NCBI RefSeq assembly: GCF_015712065.1
Contig: NZ_JACFYZ010000001.1
Span: forward strand, 930,001 to 994,000
Direction of reading: 5' to 3'
Source of the DNA: Ectopseudomonas chengduensis
GTDB lineage: Bacteria; Pseudomonadota; Gammaproteobacteria; Pseudomonadales; Pseudomonadaceae
DNA length: 64,000 nt
Position 1 is the first letter of the stretch. Each line of letters opens with the position of its first letter. The translations under genes and the position numbers were made by a program. Below the pieces are notes generated by a model. That model did no database searches. It was not told the DNA's origin and saw nothing but the letters and a program-made list of their open reading frames with translations. This document shows positions 36,139 through 45,823 of this stretch, piece by piece.

Positions 36139-36539
36139 CGGCGAGCCTCCGCACCATTGGCGTCGTGTTCATGCTCGCCGGCGTGCCAGTCAGGCGCCGG
36201 TTGTTCGGTGATCGAGCTGACCGAATCGGTGGTCTTGTCGCCATGCAGTTCGCGGGTGCGCTTGAGCAGCGCCAGGGCGAAGATGAACAGGCTGAAACCG
36301 ATGACGATGGCGGTCAGTACCAGCGCCTGCGGCAACGGGTTGGCCGTGCTGGCTGCGTTGCCAGCCTCGACGAAGGCCGGGCGTTCGCCGAAGAAGCGTC
36401 CGGCGGTGAGAACCCCCAGGTTGATTGCGTTACCCAGGACCACGACGCCCAGCACGACGCGCTTGAGGTTGCGATCCAGGAGCATCCACAGGCCCAGACC
36501 TGCCAGGCCTCCGGTAGTGATTGCGGCTAGCCATTCCAT
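36135..36539 (-). CDS. mnhC: Na+/H+ antiporter subunit C (Mrp operon 1)
   Basis: 134 residues, NuoK-like, with three membrane helices; LPQALVLTAIVIGFSLFIFAL is the signature. The start is the ATG at 36537-36539, whose first base is also the first base of the mnhA stop. The same frame stays open upstream inside mnhA, but that part is out-of-frame shadow. The C-terminal tail after residue 95 is long and His/Asp/Glu-rich (DWHAGEHEHDANGAEARR) and is absent from operon 2 subunit C (109 residues). Confidence 0.93.
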   Translation of the reverse strand: MEWLAAITTGGLAGLGLWMLLDRNLKRVVLGVVVLGNAINLGVLTAGRFFGERPAFVEAGNAASTANPLPQALVLTAIVIGFSLFIFALALLKRTRELHGDKTTDSVSSITEQPAPDWHAGEHEHDANGAEARR

Positions 36540-39259
36540 TACTGGCGAACTCCCGTCAGCTTGTCGATCATGTGCAGGGCAGAGCCGAACACGGTGAGGA
36601 AAACGCCGATATCGAAGAGCAAGGGCGTACCCAGCGGCAGCCCGCCAGGGAAGATCCAGAGACCGGTAAGAAAGGCACTGCCCGCGATCAGGCCAAGAAT
36701 GCCGGCACCCGCAGCACAACCCAGGCCGATACCGATCAGTTGCGCAGGCGCCACCGGCAGCACCCGGCGAATCTGCCCGTGGCCGTAGGTCAGCACCAGC
36801 AGGATCAGGCCGCAGGCCGCCACCAAGCCACCAATGAAACCGCCACCGGGCAGGTTGTGACCGCGCCACAGCACCAGCAGCGAGGCGGCCATCATCAACC
36901 AGGCCAGCGGGCGCAGGCCTTGGCGCAGCAGCGGCGAGGTGAAGGCATCTTCCCCGCTATGCTCGTTACCGAAGCGCCGGCCGGTGCTCAGCAGGCTGGC
37001 CGCCGCCAGGGCAGAAAGGGCGACCACGAGGATCTCGCCCAGGGTATCGAAAGCGCGGAAGTCCACCAGGATCACGTTGACCACGTTGTGCCCGTGGCCA
37101 CCCGGCAAGCTGTTGGCCTGATACCACTGGGCGATTTCGCCCGGTAGTGGCAGGCTCACCGCCAGCAGCAGGGCACCGGTCACGCTGAGGCCGAAGAGGA
37201 TTGCTACGCTGGCGTGCAGGCGTCGCTTCCACGGCGCGCGTGCACCGCTGGTGGGAACCGTGGGCATCTTGCGAAACACCAGGGCGAGGAAGATCAGACT
37301 GAGGGTTTCCACCATCAGCTGAGTCATCGCCACATCCGGTGCATTGACCGAGACGAACACCAGCGCCAGGCCCAGGCCGCAGGCGCCCAGTGCGGCCAGC
37401 AAGGTCAGGCGGCCAGGCAGGAACGCCGCAGCCACACCTCCGGCCAGTGCCAACAGGCAGCCGGCCAGGCCCAGCGGCGAGATCGGGCTGTAGCTGCCCT
37501 GCAGCAGTTGCGGCAGCGCCGGCAACAAGCCGACCGCCAGCAGGCCGCCGACCGCTAGGGCCAGCAGCACCAGATGCTGACGCAAGGAGCCGTGCTGGAA
37601 CCGGGCGGCAAGCAGACCGGCGAAGTGGAAAACGCGTTTGAGCAAACGATCCCAGAGCAGGTCGCCACTGACGTTCCAGGCCGCGTTGGCACGATCAAGC
37701 GCCTGCCGTACCCGGTCGCGCATCACGTAGAACAGCACGCCCAGCGATACGGTCAGCAAGCTGGCCACAAGTGCTGGGGTGATGCCGCCCCACAGATATA
37801 GGTGCACATCCACCGGGCCGCGCGCCACGGCTTGCACCGCGTTGTTCACCAGCCAGGTCTCCGGCCAGGCATTCCAGGCGCCGAGCAGGAAACCGCCGAT
37901 GGCCAGCAGCATCGGCCCCAGCCACATCGGCAAGCCGACTTCGTGCGGCGTGCGCGGATAGTCGCCACGCTTGCCGAGGAAGGTCTGCAGGAAGACCAGG
38001 CCGGCAGCGGCGAACAGCAGGGCGTTGGTAAGGATCATCACCAGCGTTACCGCCCAGCCGATATGACCCATCTCGATCAGGCCGGTGTACTTGAACTCCT
38101 TGGCGATAAAGCCGAAAAACGGCGGCAGGCCGGCATTGGAGAATGCCGCCAGGGCTACTGCCGCGCCAGTCAACGGCATGAAGCGGATCAAACCGCCCAG
38201 GCGCGCCAGCTCGCGGGTGCCGGTGGCGTGGTCGATGGCGCCGACGGCCATGAATAGCGCGCCCTTATAAAGAGAATGCGCCACCAGATAGAGCACGAAC
38301 GCCTGCAGGCCATAGCTGGTGTTGGTGCCGATCAGCATGGTCAGTTGGCCCAGCACGGTCACCGTGGTGTACGCCAGCAAGCGCTTGAGGTCGGTCTGGC
38401 GGAAGGCGAGGAAGGCGCCGAGCACTGCAGTGGCTGCGCCGAAGGTAATCAGCAGGGTGCCCCAACCGACGGAGCCACCCAGCACCGGGTTGAGCCGAGC
38501 CAGCAGGTAGATGCCGGCTTTTACCATGGTTGCCGAGTGCAGATAGGCCGACACCGGTGTCGGTGCGTTCATCGCATTGGGCAGCCACAGATGGAAGGGC
38601 ACCTGCGCCGATTTGGTGAAGCAGCCTAGCAGCACCAGGGCAATGATCGCCGGCAGCAGCACATGGCCTTCGATCTGCTCGGCGCTGAGATTGGAGAACT
38701 GCCAGTTACCGGTCGCGCCGCCGAGCAGGATCAACCCCGCCAGCAGCGCCAGACCGCCGCCGCCGGTGATCAGCAGCGCCTGCAACGCCGCACGGCGCGA
38801 TACCGCTTTGTCGTGTTGAAAACTGATCAGCAGGAATGAGGCGATACTGGTCAGCTCCCAGAACACGAACATCGCTACCAGGTCGTCGGCCAGCACCAGG
38901 CCGAGCATCGCCAGCATGAACACCAGCAAGTAAGCGTGAAAGCGGCCGAGGTGGGCGTGGCTGGACAGATAACTGCCGGCGTACAGCACGATCAGACTGC
39001 CGATGCCGCTGATCAGCAGGGCAAAAACCAGCGAGAGGCCGTCCAGGCGCAGGCTCAGGTTGATGCCCAGTGCCGGAATCCAGCTGAGGCTTTGCATCAC
39101 GGCGCCGCCGCCGGCGATCAGCGGAATCTGTTGAACGAACCAGACGAAGGCCGCCAGCGGCGCCAGCATCAGCAGCCAACCTGTGCGAGCACCCAACAGG
39201 CGCGTCAGGCCGGGTGCCATGATGGCAGCCAGGGCGATCAGGGACAGTAGGTAGAGCAC
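36539..39259 (-). CDS. mnhA: Na+/H+ antiporter fused subunit A/B (Mrp operon 1)
   Basis: 906 residues. The N-terminal part (about 1-500) is the NuoL-like MrpA with FWELTSIASFLLISFQHD and [23 protein letters not shown]. It is followed by the MrpA C-terminal domain (DVAMTQLMVETLSLIFLALVF) and, from about 760, an MrpB domain ([20 protein letters not shown]). This is the A-B fusion usual in Group 2 Mrp systems. First gene of a six-gene operon mnhA(B)-C-D-E-F-G on the minus strand. Confidence 0.95.
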   Translation of the reverse strand: MLYLLSLIALAAIMAPGLTRLLGARTGWLLMLAPLAAFVWFVQQIPLIAGGGAVMQSLSWIPALGINLSLRLDGLSLVFALLISGIGSLIVLYAGSYLSSHAHLGRFHAYLLVFMLAMLGLVLADDLVAMFVFWELTSIASFLLISFQHDKAVSRRAALQALLITGGGGLALLAGLILLGGATGNWQFSNLSAEQIEGHVLLPAIIALVLLGCFTKSAQVPFHLWLPNAMNAPTPVSAYLHSATMVKAGIYLLARLNPVLGGSVGWGTLLITFGAATAVLGAFLAFRQTDLKRLLAYTTVTVLGQLTMLIGTNTSYGLQAFVLYLVAHSLYKGALFMAVGAIDHATGTRELARLGGLIRFMPLTGAAVALAAFSNAGLPPFFGFIAKEFKYTGLIEMGHIGWAVTLVMILTNALLFAAAGLVFLQTFLGKRGDYPRTPHEVGLPMWLGPMLLAIGGFLLGAWNAWPETWLVNNAVQAVARGPVDVHLYLWGGITPALVASLLTVSLGVLFYVMRDRVRQALDRANAAWNVSGDLLWDRLLKRVFHFAGLLAARFQHGSLRQHLVLLALAVGGLLAVGLLPALPQLLQGSYSPISPLGLAGCLLALAGGVAAAFLPGRLTLLAALGACGLGLALVFVSVNAPDVAMTQLMVETLSLIFLALVFRKMPTVPTSGARAPWKRRLHASVAILFGLSVTGALLLAVSLPLPGEIAQWYQANSLPGGHGHNVVNVILVDFRAFDTLGEILVVALSALAAASLLSTGRRFGNEHSGEDAFTSPLLRQGLRPLAWLMMAASLLVLWRGHNLPGGGFIGGLVAACGLILLVLTYGHGQIRRVLPVAPAQLIGIGLGCAAGAGILGLIAGSAFLTGLWIFPGGLPLGTPLLFDIGVFLTVFGSALHMIDKLTGVRQ

Positions 39260-39431
39260 TCGTTTCTCCTGTGCCGAGCGTCGAATCCAAGGCGGCCTGA
39301 CGACTGCGTACGCACCGTAGCTGCGCTATTCAGGGCGTATTGGTCATATCAGGCCGCATTTGTTTCATCATAGGAAAAACCAATCGAAGATCGCTATTTT
39401 ATGAAGTTTCAGAACATTGCATGATAGGCGG

Positions 39432-39447
39432 CTGCCATCATTGGCAG
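39432..39447. promoter_or_regulatory. Short palindrome in the mnhA-esterase divergent region
   Basis: CTGCCA, TCAT, TGGCAG, 33 bp upstream of the esterase start. The 220-bp divergent region must hold promoters for both sides; this is the only clear symmetrical site I see. It may be an operator or chance. Confidence 0.3.
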
Positions 39448-39479
39448 TATTGAGATAAGCAGTGAAACGGGAGAGCAGC

Positions 39480-40625
39480 GTGCAGATTCAGGGCTATTTC
39501 GACTTGCGCTTCGAAGCGGTGAGGGACGCATTCGCCGCTCTGTTCGACGACGCGCAGGAACGGGGCGCGGCCCTGTGCGTGAAGGTCGGCGGGGAAACCG
39601 TGGTCGACCTGTGGGCCGGCGTCATGGACAAGGACGGCCAGCAGGCCTGGCACAGCGACACCATCGCCAATCTGTTCTCCTGCACCAAACCCTTCGCCGC
39701 CGTGGTGGCCCTGCAACTGGTGGGCGAGGGCAAGCTCGACCTGGATGCGCCGGTGGCGCGCTACTGGCCGGAGTTCGCCGCAGCCGGCAAACAGCGCATC
39801 AGTGTGCGTCATCTGCTCTGTCATCAGGCCGGCTTGCCGGCGTTGCGCCAGGCGCTGCCCGCGGAGGCGCTGTACGACTGGCAGACCATGACCAGCGCGC
39901 TGGCAGCTGAAGAGCCCTGGTGGCCGCTGGGTGAGGGGCATGGCTATGCGCCCATTACCTATGGTTGGCTCATCGGTGAGCTGATTCGCCGTGTGGAAGG
40001 CCGTGGCCCGGGCGAGAGCATCGCTGCGCGCATCGCCAAGCCACTGGAGCTGGATTTCCATGTCGGCCTGGCTGACAGCGAGTTCGATCGGGTCGCCCAT
40101 ATCGCTCGCGGCAAGGGCAACCTCGGCGACGCCGCCGCACAGCGCCTGCTCAAGGTGATGATGAGTGACGCCAACGCCATGAGCACGCGCTCGTTCACCA
40201 ACCCGCCGTCGATCATGACCAGCACCAACAAGCCCGAATGGCGGCGCATGCAGCAACCGGCCGCCAATGGACACGGCAACGCGCGCAGCCTGGCGGGCTT
40301 CTATGCCGGCCTGCTCGACGGCAGCCTGCTCGATGCTGACCTGCTGGGCGAAATGACCCGCGAGCACAGCGTCGGTGACGACAAGACCCTGCTGACCCGC
40401 ACCCGTTTCGGCCTGGGTTGCATGCTCGATCAGGCCGATGTGGCCAACGCCACCTATGGTATGGGGGCAAAAGCCTTCGGCCATCCCGGCGCTGGTGGCT
40501 CCAGTGGTTTTGCTGATCCGGAGCGAGACCTGGCATTCGGTTTCGTTACCAACAATCTAGGACCGTTCGTCTTGATGGACCCCCGCGCGCAGAAACTTGC
40601 GCGACAGATTGCGGACTGTATCTGA
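39480..40625 (+). CDS. EstB-like serine hydrolase (beta-lactamase/esterase family)
   Basis: 381 residues from GTG 39480, which has GGGAG seven bases upstream; a GTG at 39462 is possible but has no ribosome site. The class C beta-lactamase fold is shown by S67-x-x-K70 (NLFSCTK), GYAPITYGW for the catalytic Tyr region and GHPGAGGSSGF near the end. Families of this type hydrolyse short esters. There is no signal peptide, so it is cytoplasmic and not a resistance beta-lactamase. The place next to OmpA and pdxH matches P. aeruginosa PA1047. Confidence 0.88.
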   Translation: MQIQGYFDLRFEAVRDAFAALFDDAQERGAALCVKVGGETVVDLWAGVMDKDGQQAWHSDTIANLFSCTKPFAAVVALQLVGEGKLDLDAPVARYWPEFAAAGKQRISVRHLLCHQAGLPALRQALPAEALYDWQTMTSALAAEEPWWPLGEGHGYAPITYGWLIGELIRRVEGRGPGESIAARIAKPLELDFHVGLADSEFDRVAHIARGKGNLGDAAAQRLLKVMMSDANAMSTRSFTNPPSIMTSTNKPEWRRMQQPAANGHGNARSLAGFYAGLLDGSLLDADLLGEMTREHSVGDDKTLLTRTRFGLGCMLDQADVANATYGMGAKAFGHPGAGGSSGFADPERDLAFGFVTNNLGPFVLMDPRAQKLARQIADCI

Positions 40626-40707
40626 TTGAAACGGCTAAACTTGCGCCAACCGTTCAGTACCAACCATAACGATCCGACCATTAGATTTGTGTGACCCCGG
40701 GGGCTAC

Positions 40708-41361
40708 ATGCGTGCCAACAAGATTTTTGCCTTTACCTGCTGCCTGCTGATCGCGGGCTGCGCCGGCTCGGAAAAGAAGGAAGTCGCCAAGCCGGCAGTG
40801 ATGCCACCGCCTCAAGTTACCCGCGCCTGGCTCGACGAGTACGAGCCGAAACTGCGTGAAGCGGTCAAGGGCAGCCACTTCGAGTTCGAGCGCCGCGAAA
40901 ATCTGCTGGTGGTCACCGCCCCGGTGCAGGGCTCGTTCAATCCGGATCGCCCGCAGATGCTGCTGCCGGTCAGCTTGGGTCCGATCACTCGCGTGGCCAA
41001 ACTGCTGGAAACCGACGAGGATATCGCCGTGGTCGTGCTCGGCCATGCCGATACCAGCGGTGACGACGCGAAGAACCGCGAGCTCAGTCAGCAGCGCGCG
41101 CGTGCCGTGACCTCGATTTTTCGTCTCAGCGGCCTCAAGCAGAACCGCCTGCAGGTCATGGGCCTGGGCTCCGACGCACCTCGTGCGGCCAACGACAGCG
41201 CAGCCGGTCGCGCACTCAACCGACGCGTGGAAATTCTCCTGACTTCGCGTGACACCATGCAGGGCCTGATCGCCAAGTACAGCCAGCCGGCCAAGGCGGA
41301 GCTCAAGGATGCACCCAAGGTAGCTGCCGCAGATCAAGGAAAAGTGAGCAAGTCGGAGTAA
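40708..41361 (+). CDS. OmpA-family lipoprotein 3
   Basis: 217 residues from MRANKIFAFTCCLLIAGCAG; lipobox IAGC. The middle (VTRAWLDEYEPKLREAVKGSHFEFERR) precedes an OmpA domain with LGHADTSGDDAKNRELSQQRA and NRRVEILLTS, then a Lys/Ala-rich tail. The usual HTD in the peptidoglycan-binding loop reads HAD here. It differs from the tandem pair at 27.8-29.3 kb in lacking the Gly-rich hairpin. Matches PA1048 by position. Confidence 0.9.
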   Translation: MRANKIFAFTCCLLIAGCAGSEKKEVAKPAVMPPPQVTRAWLDEYEPKLREAVKGSHFEFERRENLLVVTAPVQGSFNPDRPQMLLPVSLGPITRVAKLLETDEDIAVVVLGHADTSGDDAKNRELSQQRARAVTSIFRLSGLKQNRLQVMGLGSDAPRAANDSAAGRALNRRVEILLTSRDTMQGLIAKYSQPAKAELKDAPKVAAADQGKVSKSE

Positions 41362-41442
41362 GCTTGCGGGCATTTCCACCCTGCGCGGGCAGGCACTAGA
41401 AACCAGGTAAATTGGTTTCTGGCCCTGCCCTGAGGAATTGCC

Positions 41443-42090
41443 ATGACCCAAACCTTGGCCGATATGCGCCGCGACTACACCCGCGACGGCCTGAGCGAAG
41501 CCCAGGCACCGCTGGAACCCTTTGCCCTGTTTCGTCAGTGGTTCGATGACGCGGTCAAGACTGAGCAACTGCCGGTCGAACCCAACGCCATGACCCTGGC
41601 CACCGTCGACGAAGACGGCCGTCCGCACTGCCGGGTACTGCTGCTCAAGGGCCTCGACGAGCGCGGCTTCACCTTCTTCAGCAACTACGACAGCGCCAAG
41701 GGTCGCCAGCTCGCGGCGCGCCCGTTTGCCGCCATGACCTTCTTCTGGCCCAGCTTGGAACGTCAGGTGCGTATCGAAGGCCGCGTGGAGCGCGTGACCG
41801 CTGCCGAATCCGATGGCTATTACCAGGTACGTCCTTTGGGCAGCCGTATCGGCGCCTGGGCCTCGCCACAGAGCAAGGTGATCCGCGACCGCGCCGAGCT
41901 GGAGAGCCTGCTGGCGGAAACCGAAAAACGCTTCCAGGGCCAGACGCCACACTGCCCGCCGCACTGGGGCGGCTACCGCCTGCTGCCTGAGCGCATCGAA
42001 TTCTGGCAGGGCAGGCCAAGCCGCCTGCACGACCGCCTCAACTACCGGTTCAAGAGCGAGGCCTGGATTCGCGAACGGTTGGCGCCCTGA
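41443..42090 (+). CDS. pdxH: Pyridoxamine 5'-phosphate oxidase
   Basis: 215 residues, FMN-dependent. Makes pyridoxal phosphate from pyridoxine or pyridoxamine phosphate. [21 protein letters not shown] and the C-terminal [16 protein letters not shown] are PROSITE-type family signatures. Eighty-one bp after the OmpA gene. It marks the edge of the conserved block before the accessory TetR region. Confidence 0.96.
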   Translation: MTQTLADMRRDYTRDGLSEAQAPLEPFALFRQWFDDAVKTEQLPVEPNAMTLATVDEDGRPHCRVLLLKGLDERGFTFFSNYDSAKGRQLAARPFAAMTFFWPSLERQVRIEGRVERVTAAESDGYYQVRPLGSRIGAWASPQSKVIRDRAELESLLAETEKRFQGQTPHCPPHWGGYRLLPERIEFWQGRPSRLHDRLNYRFKSEAWIRERLAP

Positions 42091-42145
42091 CAGGTTGGCC
42101 GGCGTGGCGAGTGCGTCGGTCGGCTGCTTCCAAGCTTTTGGGGTG

Positions 42146-42730
42146 TTACCCAGTCGTCATCCGAGCTTCACGTGATTCAAGAATGGCTGTGCGACAGCTC
42201 TGCAGAATTTCATCCGCCAGTGGAGAGTCATCAGGGCAGGCCCGGGACAGAACGAGTGCGCCCAACGCATGGGCAACGGTGTCAATTGTCCGCGCTCGCG
42301 CGTGCCGGAGCTCCTCTTCACTGCGAGCACCTCCTGCGGCGAGCAGGTCGGCCAGCATATTTTCGAGCCCCGTCGCGAACGTCGCCTTGATCGCATCAGG
42401 CTGTCGCGCCGCGTCACCACTCAGCGCCGCCAAGGTGCAACCGCCACTGCGGTCATCGCGATGCTCGCGGGAAAGGTAGTGGCTAATGAAATCAGCCATG
42501 TCCACGCCGCCCATCAGTGACCTGGTCTTGGCCACCCCGCACGCGGCAGCTTCTGACATCAGCTCCGCCTTGGAGCTGAAGTGCCGGTAGAACCCACCAT
42601 GGGTTAGGCCGGCAGTCGCCATCAGCTCCGCCACACCTATGCCGTCGTAACCGCGCTCACGAAACAATGTGCAGGCGGTTTCGACTATGTGGGCTCGATT
42701 TGCCTCTACCTGTGCCTTTGTAACCTTCAT
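42146..42730 (-). CDS. TetR-family transcriptional repressor
   Basis: 194 residues from MKVTKAQVEANRAHIVETAC, with GGAG upstream. The N-terminal helix-turn-helix is IGVAELMATAGLTHGGFYRHFSSKAEL. The ligand domain is unassigned but contains a Cys (GGCTLAAL) where related electrophile-sensing TetR proteins often have one. Divergent from an ene-reductase and probably its repressor. Confidence 0.9.
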   Translation of the reverse strand: MKVTKAQVEANRAHIVETACTLFRERGYDGIGVAELMATAGLTHGGFYRHFSSKAELMSEAAACGVAKTRSLMGGVDMADFISHYLSREHRDDRSGGCTLAALSGDAARQPDAIKATFATGLENMLADLLAAGGARSEEELRHARARTIDTVAHALGALVLSRACPDDSPLADEILQSCRTAILESREARMTTG

Positions 42731-42780
42731 GCCCGGCTCCTCTCTCTGCCGACATCGACACGGCAAGAATACATTGATGT

Positions 42781-42821
42781 TGATCGTCATCAAAACCTTT
42801 GACTATTTTGATTATGGTCAT
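42781..42821. promoter_or_regulatory. Candidate TetR operators
   Basis: Two AT-rich palindromes lie between the divergent genes: TTGAT-CGTC-ATCAA (42781-42794) and TGACTAT-7 nt-ATGGTCA (42801-42821, one mismatch). The surrounding AT-rich stretch stands out from the GC-rich genes and likely holds both promoters. Confidence 0.5.
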
Positions 42822-42956
42822 CATCATAAATGCCGTCAGCGTCAGAAATCGCTCCGCAAGCGTTGTGGACGCGATTGCGCATAGCGCTTCAGGCGCCTTA
42901 AAGACAAAGAGACTTGCTGGCGCATTTTGCTCATCTCATTCTCAGGTAGCCTTCAC

Positions 42957-44225
42957 ATGTCCCAATCTGCCTCGCTCAACACAAACTCCCTGGCGCAACA
43001 ACTGCGCCTGCCCAATGGCAGCCTGTTGCGCAATCGCTTGGCCAAGGCGTCCATGAGCGAGGCGCTGGGCACCTATGACAACCGTCCGACCCAGGGGCTG
43101 GTCACGCTTTACCAGCGTTGGGCCGCGTCCGGTATTGGGCTGATCCTGACTGGCAACGTAATGATCGACCGGCGGGCGTTGGGTGAGCCGGGTAACGTGG
43201 TCATTGAGGACGAGGCGGATCTGCCTGTCCTGCAACAGTGGGCGCGCGCCGCCACTGAGCAGGGTGCGGCTATCTGGGTGCAGCTCAACCACCCCGGCAA
43301 GCAAGCGACCAAGGGCTTGAACACCCGTAATATCGCGCCATCGGCGGTGCCGTTTCGCGAGGACATGGCGGCGTTCTTCGAAACGCCCGAAGAGGCCACT
43401 GCCGAAGAAGTTCAGGACATTATCGAGCGCTTTGGCCGTAGTGCCGCTATCTGCAAGAAAGCGGGTTTCAGCGGTATCGAAATTCATGGTGCACACGGCT
43501 ACCTGATCAACCAGTTTCTCTCGCCACACCATAATCGACGCTCGGATCAATGGGGCGGTTCGCCGGAGAACCGCCGCCGTTTCCTGCTGGCCGTCTACGC
43601 TGAGATTCGTCGCCAGGTTGGCGCTGACTTCCCTGTGGCGATCAAGCTCAATTCCGCGGATTTCCAGCACGGCGGTTTTACCGAAGAAGAGTCGCTGGCA
43701 ACGATTCATGCACTTGTCGATGCAGGCATCGATCTGATCGAGATATCAGGCGGTACCTACGAAGCCCCGGCCATGAGCGGCGCACTCCATAAGCAGAAGA
43801 AGGCTTCCAGCGTGGCGCGCGAAGCCTACTTCTTCGAGTTCGCCGAGAAAGTGCGCGCTGCGGTGCAGGTCCCGTTGATGCTGACCGGTGGCTTTCGCAG
43901 TGCTGCCGGCATGAATGCCGCGCTGGCTTCAGGCGCAGTGGATGTCATTGGTCTGGCACGGCTGCTGGCGATCGACCCTGATGCGCCGGCTGCGCTGCTA
44001 CAGGGCAAGGACAGCGCACACCAGGTGCACACCATCAAGACAGGCATCAAGCCAGTCGACCGCATGGGGCTGATGGAGATTCTCTGGTACTCCCTGCAAC
44101 TCAAGCGAATCGCCAAGGGTGGTGAACCGCGCGCCAACGAGAGTGGCCTGCTGGCGTTCGTCAAGTCGCTGGCCATGAGCAGTTGGGGCACCTATCGCAC
44201 CCGGCGCCTGCGTGCGCGCAATTAA
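42957..44225 (+). CDS. Old yellow enzyme family NADH:flavin oxidoreductase
   Basis: 422 residues, an FMN TIM barrel. Signatures: LAKASMSEALG near the start, WVQLNHPGKQATK, GIEIHGAHGYLINQFLSPHH with the substrate-binding His pair, RSDQWGGSPENRRRF, and the phosphate site LTGGFRSAAGM. Likely reduces activated double bonds of small electrophiles. The C-terminal 50 residues (LMEILWYSLQLKRIAKG) are a family extension. It is the first gene after the TetR operator region. Confidence 0.9.
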   Translation: MSQSASLNTNSLAQQLRLPNGSLLRNRLAKASMSEALGTYDNRPTQGLVTLYQRWAASGIGLILTGNVMIDRRALGEPGNVVIEDEADLPVLQQWARAATEQGAAIWVQLNHPGKQATKGLNTRNIAPSAVPFREDMAAFFETPEEATAEEVQDIIERFGRSAAICKKAGFSGIEIHGAHGYLINQFLSPHHNRRSDQWGGSPENRRRFLLAVYAEIRRQVGADFPVAIKLNSADFQHGGFTEEESLATIHALVDAGIDLIEISGGTYEAPAMSGALHKQKKASSVAREAYFFEFAEKVRAAVQVPLMLTGGFRSAAGMNAALASGAVDVIGLARLLAIDPDAPAALLQGKDSAHQVHTIKTGIKPVDRMGLMEILWYSLQLKRIAKGGEPRANESGLLAFVKSLAMSSWGTYRTRRLRARN

Positions 44226-44303
44226 GACACGCATTCAGCAATAACCCTGATAGCAACTGCTCGCCGAGCGGTTGCCGGAATAGTTCATTTACAAGGTGCT
44301 GCC

Positions 44304-45119
44304 ATGACGTCCAACACCCCCATCGCACTGGTCACCGGCGCTTCATCCGGCATTGGCGAAGCCACTGCCAAGCAATTGGCGCGGGCCGGCTACAAGGTTT
44401 ATGGCACCAGCCGGCGTGGAGCACAGACCGCGCAAAATGCCGTCACGATGCTGGCGCTCGATGTCACGGATGATGCATCCGTATCGGCGGCGGTCGGCGA
44501 ATTGATTCGGCTTGAAGGGCGTATTGATCTGCTGGTGAACAATGCCGGTTTCGGCATTGCCCCTGCTGGCGCGGAAGAAAGCTCGATCGAACAGGCGAAA
44601 GCGCTCTTCGACACGAACTTCTTCGGCATTGTGCGTATGATCCGCGCCGTGGTCCCACACATGCGCCGCCAAGGCAGCGGCCGGATCATCAATATCGGCT
44701 CGATTCTGGGCGTCGTGCCCATGCCTTACATCGCGCTGTATGCCGCCAGCAAACACGCCGTAGAAGGCTATTCGGAAGCGCTTGATCACGAACTGCGCAC
44801 GCGCGGCATTCGCGTTGCGGTCATCGAACCGGCCTTTACCAAGACAGCATTCGAGGCGAACACCATCGAGCCTGATGCCACGCTCGACGAGTACCACAGC
44901 GTACGGGCGAACCTTGCCAAGGTGTTCAGCCAATCGATGGCAAGTGCCGATGATCCAGATGTCGTGGCCAAGGTCGTGGTCAAGGCAGCTGGCGCCGCGC
45001 GCCCCAAGTTGCGTTACACGGCGGGGGTCGCCGCTGGCCGCCTGAGCTTACTGCGTACCTTCGCGCCAGCGTGGATTCTCGATATCGGTATCCGCAAAAG
45101 CCTGCAGCTCAATGACTGA
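44304..45119 (+). CDS. Short-chain dehydrogenase/reductase (classical)
   Basis: 271 residues. TGASSGIGEATAKQL binds NAD(P)H, LLVNNAGFG is the NNAG motif, and NIGSILGVV with YAASKHAVEG gives the catalytic Ser, Tyr and Lys. Substrate unknown. It follows the ene-reductase by 78 bp and likely shares its regulation. The C-terminal LRTFAPAWILDIGIRKSL helix is characteristic of SDRs that act on hydrophobic substrates. Confidence 0.88.
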   Translation: MTSNTPIALVTGASSGIGEATAKQLARAGYKVYGTSRRGAQTAQNAVTMLALDVTDDASVSAAVGELIRLEGRIDLLVNNAGFGIAPAGAEESSIEQAKALFDTNFFGIVRMIRAVVPHMRRQGSGRIINIGSILGVVPMPYIALYAASKHAVEGYSEALDHELRTRGIRVAVIEPAFTKTAFEANTIEPDATLDEYHSVRANLAKVFSQSMASADDPDVVAKVVVKAAGAARPKLRYTAGVAAGRLSLLRTFAPAWILDIGIRKSLQLND

Positions 45120-45236
45120 GCCACTGCAAACACTGGATGGCCACAAACATTCCCGGTGAGCGCATTCGACAGCGCCCCGAGATCGGCGCGGTTGGAAAGA
45201 CTCGCGCTCTCATACAGTCCCCACAGGAGCTCGCAC

Positions 45237-45818
45237 ATGAAGCAAACCGTTGAGTTTTTCTTTGATTTCGTCAGCCCCTACAGCTACCTGGCGTATAGCC
45301 AGTTAGACAGCCTGCAGGCGGACATCAGCCTGCGCCCCATGCATGTTCTGAGCGTTATGAAGGCCGTTGGCAATACGCCAACCACCGTCACCTGTGCCGC
45401 TAAAGGTCGCTACGCCGCTGCCGATCTCGCGCGCTGGGCACGCCGCTATGGTGTGGCGGTCAAGCGTCCGGATATGCGCGCGATGAACAACGCAGCCTGT
45501 GCGCGAGCCGTACTCGCTGCACCGTCCAGTGAGGCCGCACGGCAGATCACCACCGCGCTGTTCAATGCCTGCTGGCGGGACGGGCAGACCCTGACCACGC
45601 CCGCCGAAGTGCTCGGCGTGCTTGCAGCGGCCGGCATCGAAACGGCGAGCCTGGCTGGTCTGATCGATGCACCGGAAACCCTTGAGCAGCTTGAAAAAAA
45701 CAACCAGGAAGCGGCTGAGCGCGGCATCTTTGGCGCGCCGAGCTTTCTGCTCGGCGAGAGCTTGTTCTTTGGTAATGATCGACTCGATTTTGTTCGTGAA
45801 CAGTTGGCAGGAGCATAA
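45237..45818 (+). CDS. DsbA-like 2-hydroxychromene-2-carboxylate isomerase / kappa GST family
   Basis: 193 residues with a thioredoxin fold interrupted by a helical insert. VEFFFDFVSPYSYLAY is the kappa-class glutathione-binding start with the active-site Ser, and IFGAPSFLLGESLFFGNDRLDFV is the matching C-terminal signature. ACAGGAG precedes the ATG. The family either isomerises aromatic ring-cleavage products or conjugates glutathione. There are no aromatic-catabolism genes here, so a detoxification role is more likely. Confidence 0.88.
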   Translation: MKQTVEFFFDFVSPYSYLAYSQLDSLQADISLRPMHVLSVMKAVGNTPTTVTCAAKGRYAAADLARWARRYGVAVKRPDMRAMNNAACARAVLAAPSSEAARQITTALFNACWRDGQTLTTPAEVLGVLAAAGIETASLAGLIDAPETLEQLEKNNQEAAERGIFGAPSFLLGESLFFGNDRLDFVREQLAGA

Positions 45819-45823
45819 GCATC

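Noticed and set aside
36135..36869. Longer 244-residue version of MnhC
   Set aside because: The first 110 residues overlap mnhA out of frame and are Arg/Pro-rich shadow; the true start is at 36537-36539.
39480..40625. Beta-lactamase resistance gene
   Set aside because: No signal peptide, and the motif set is of the EstB-type esterase group, so antibiotic resistance is not supported.
40681..42030. 449-codon minus-strand open frame spanning the OmpA lipoprotein 3 and pdxH genes
   Set aside because: Runs antisense across two well-supported genes and their gap, with no domain of its own.
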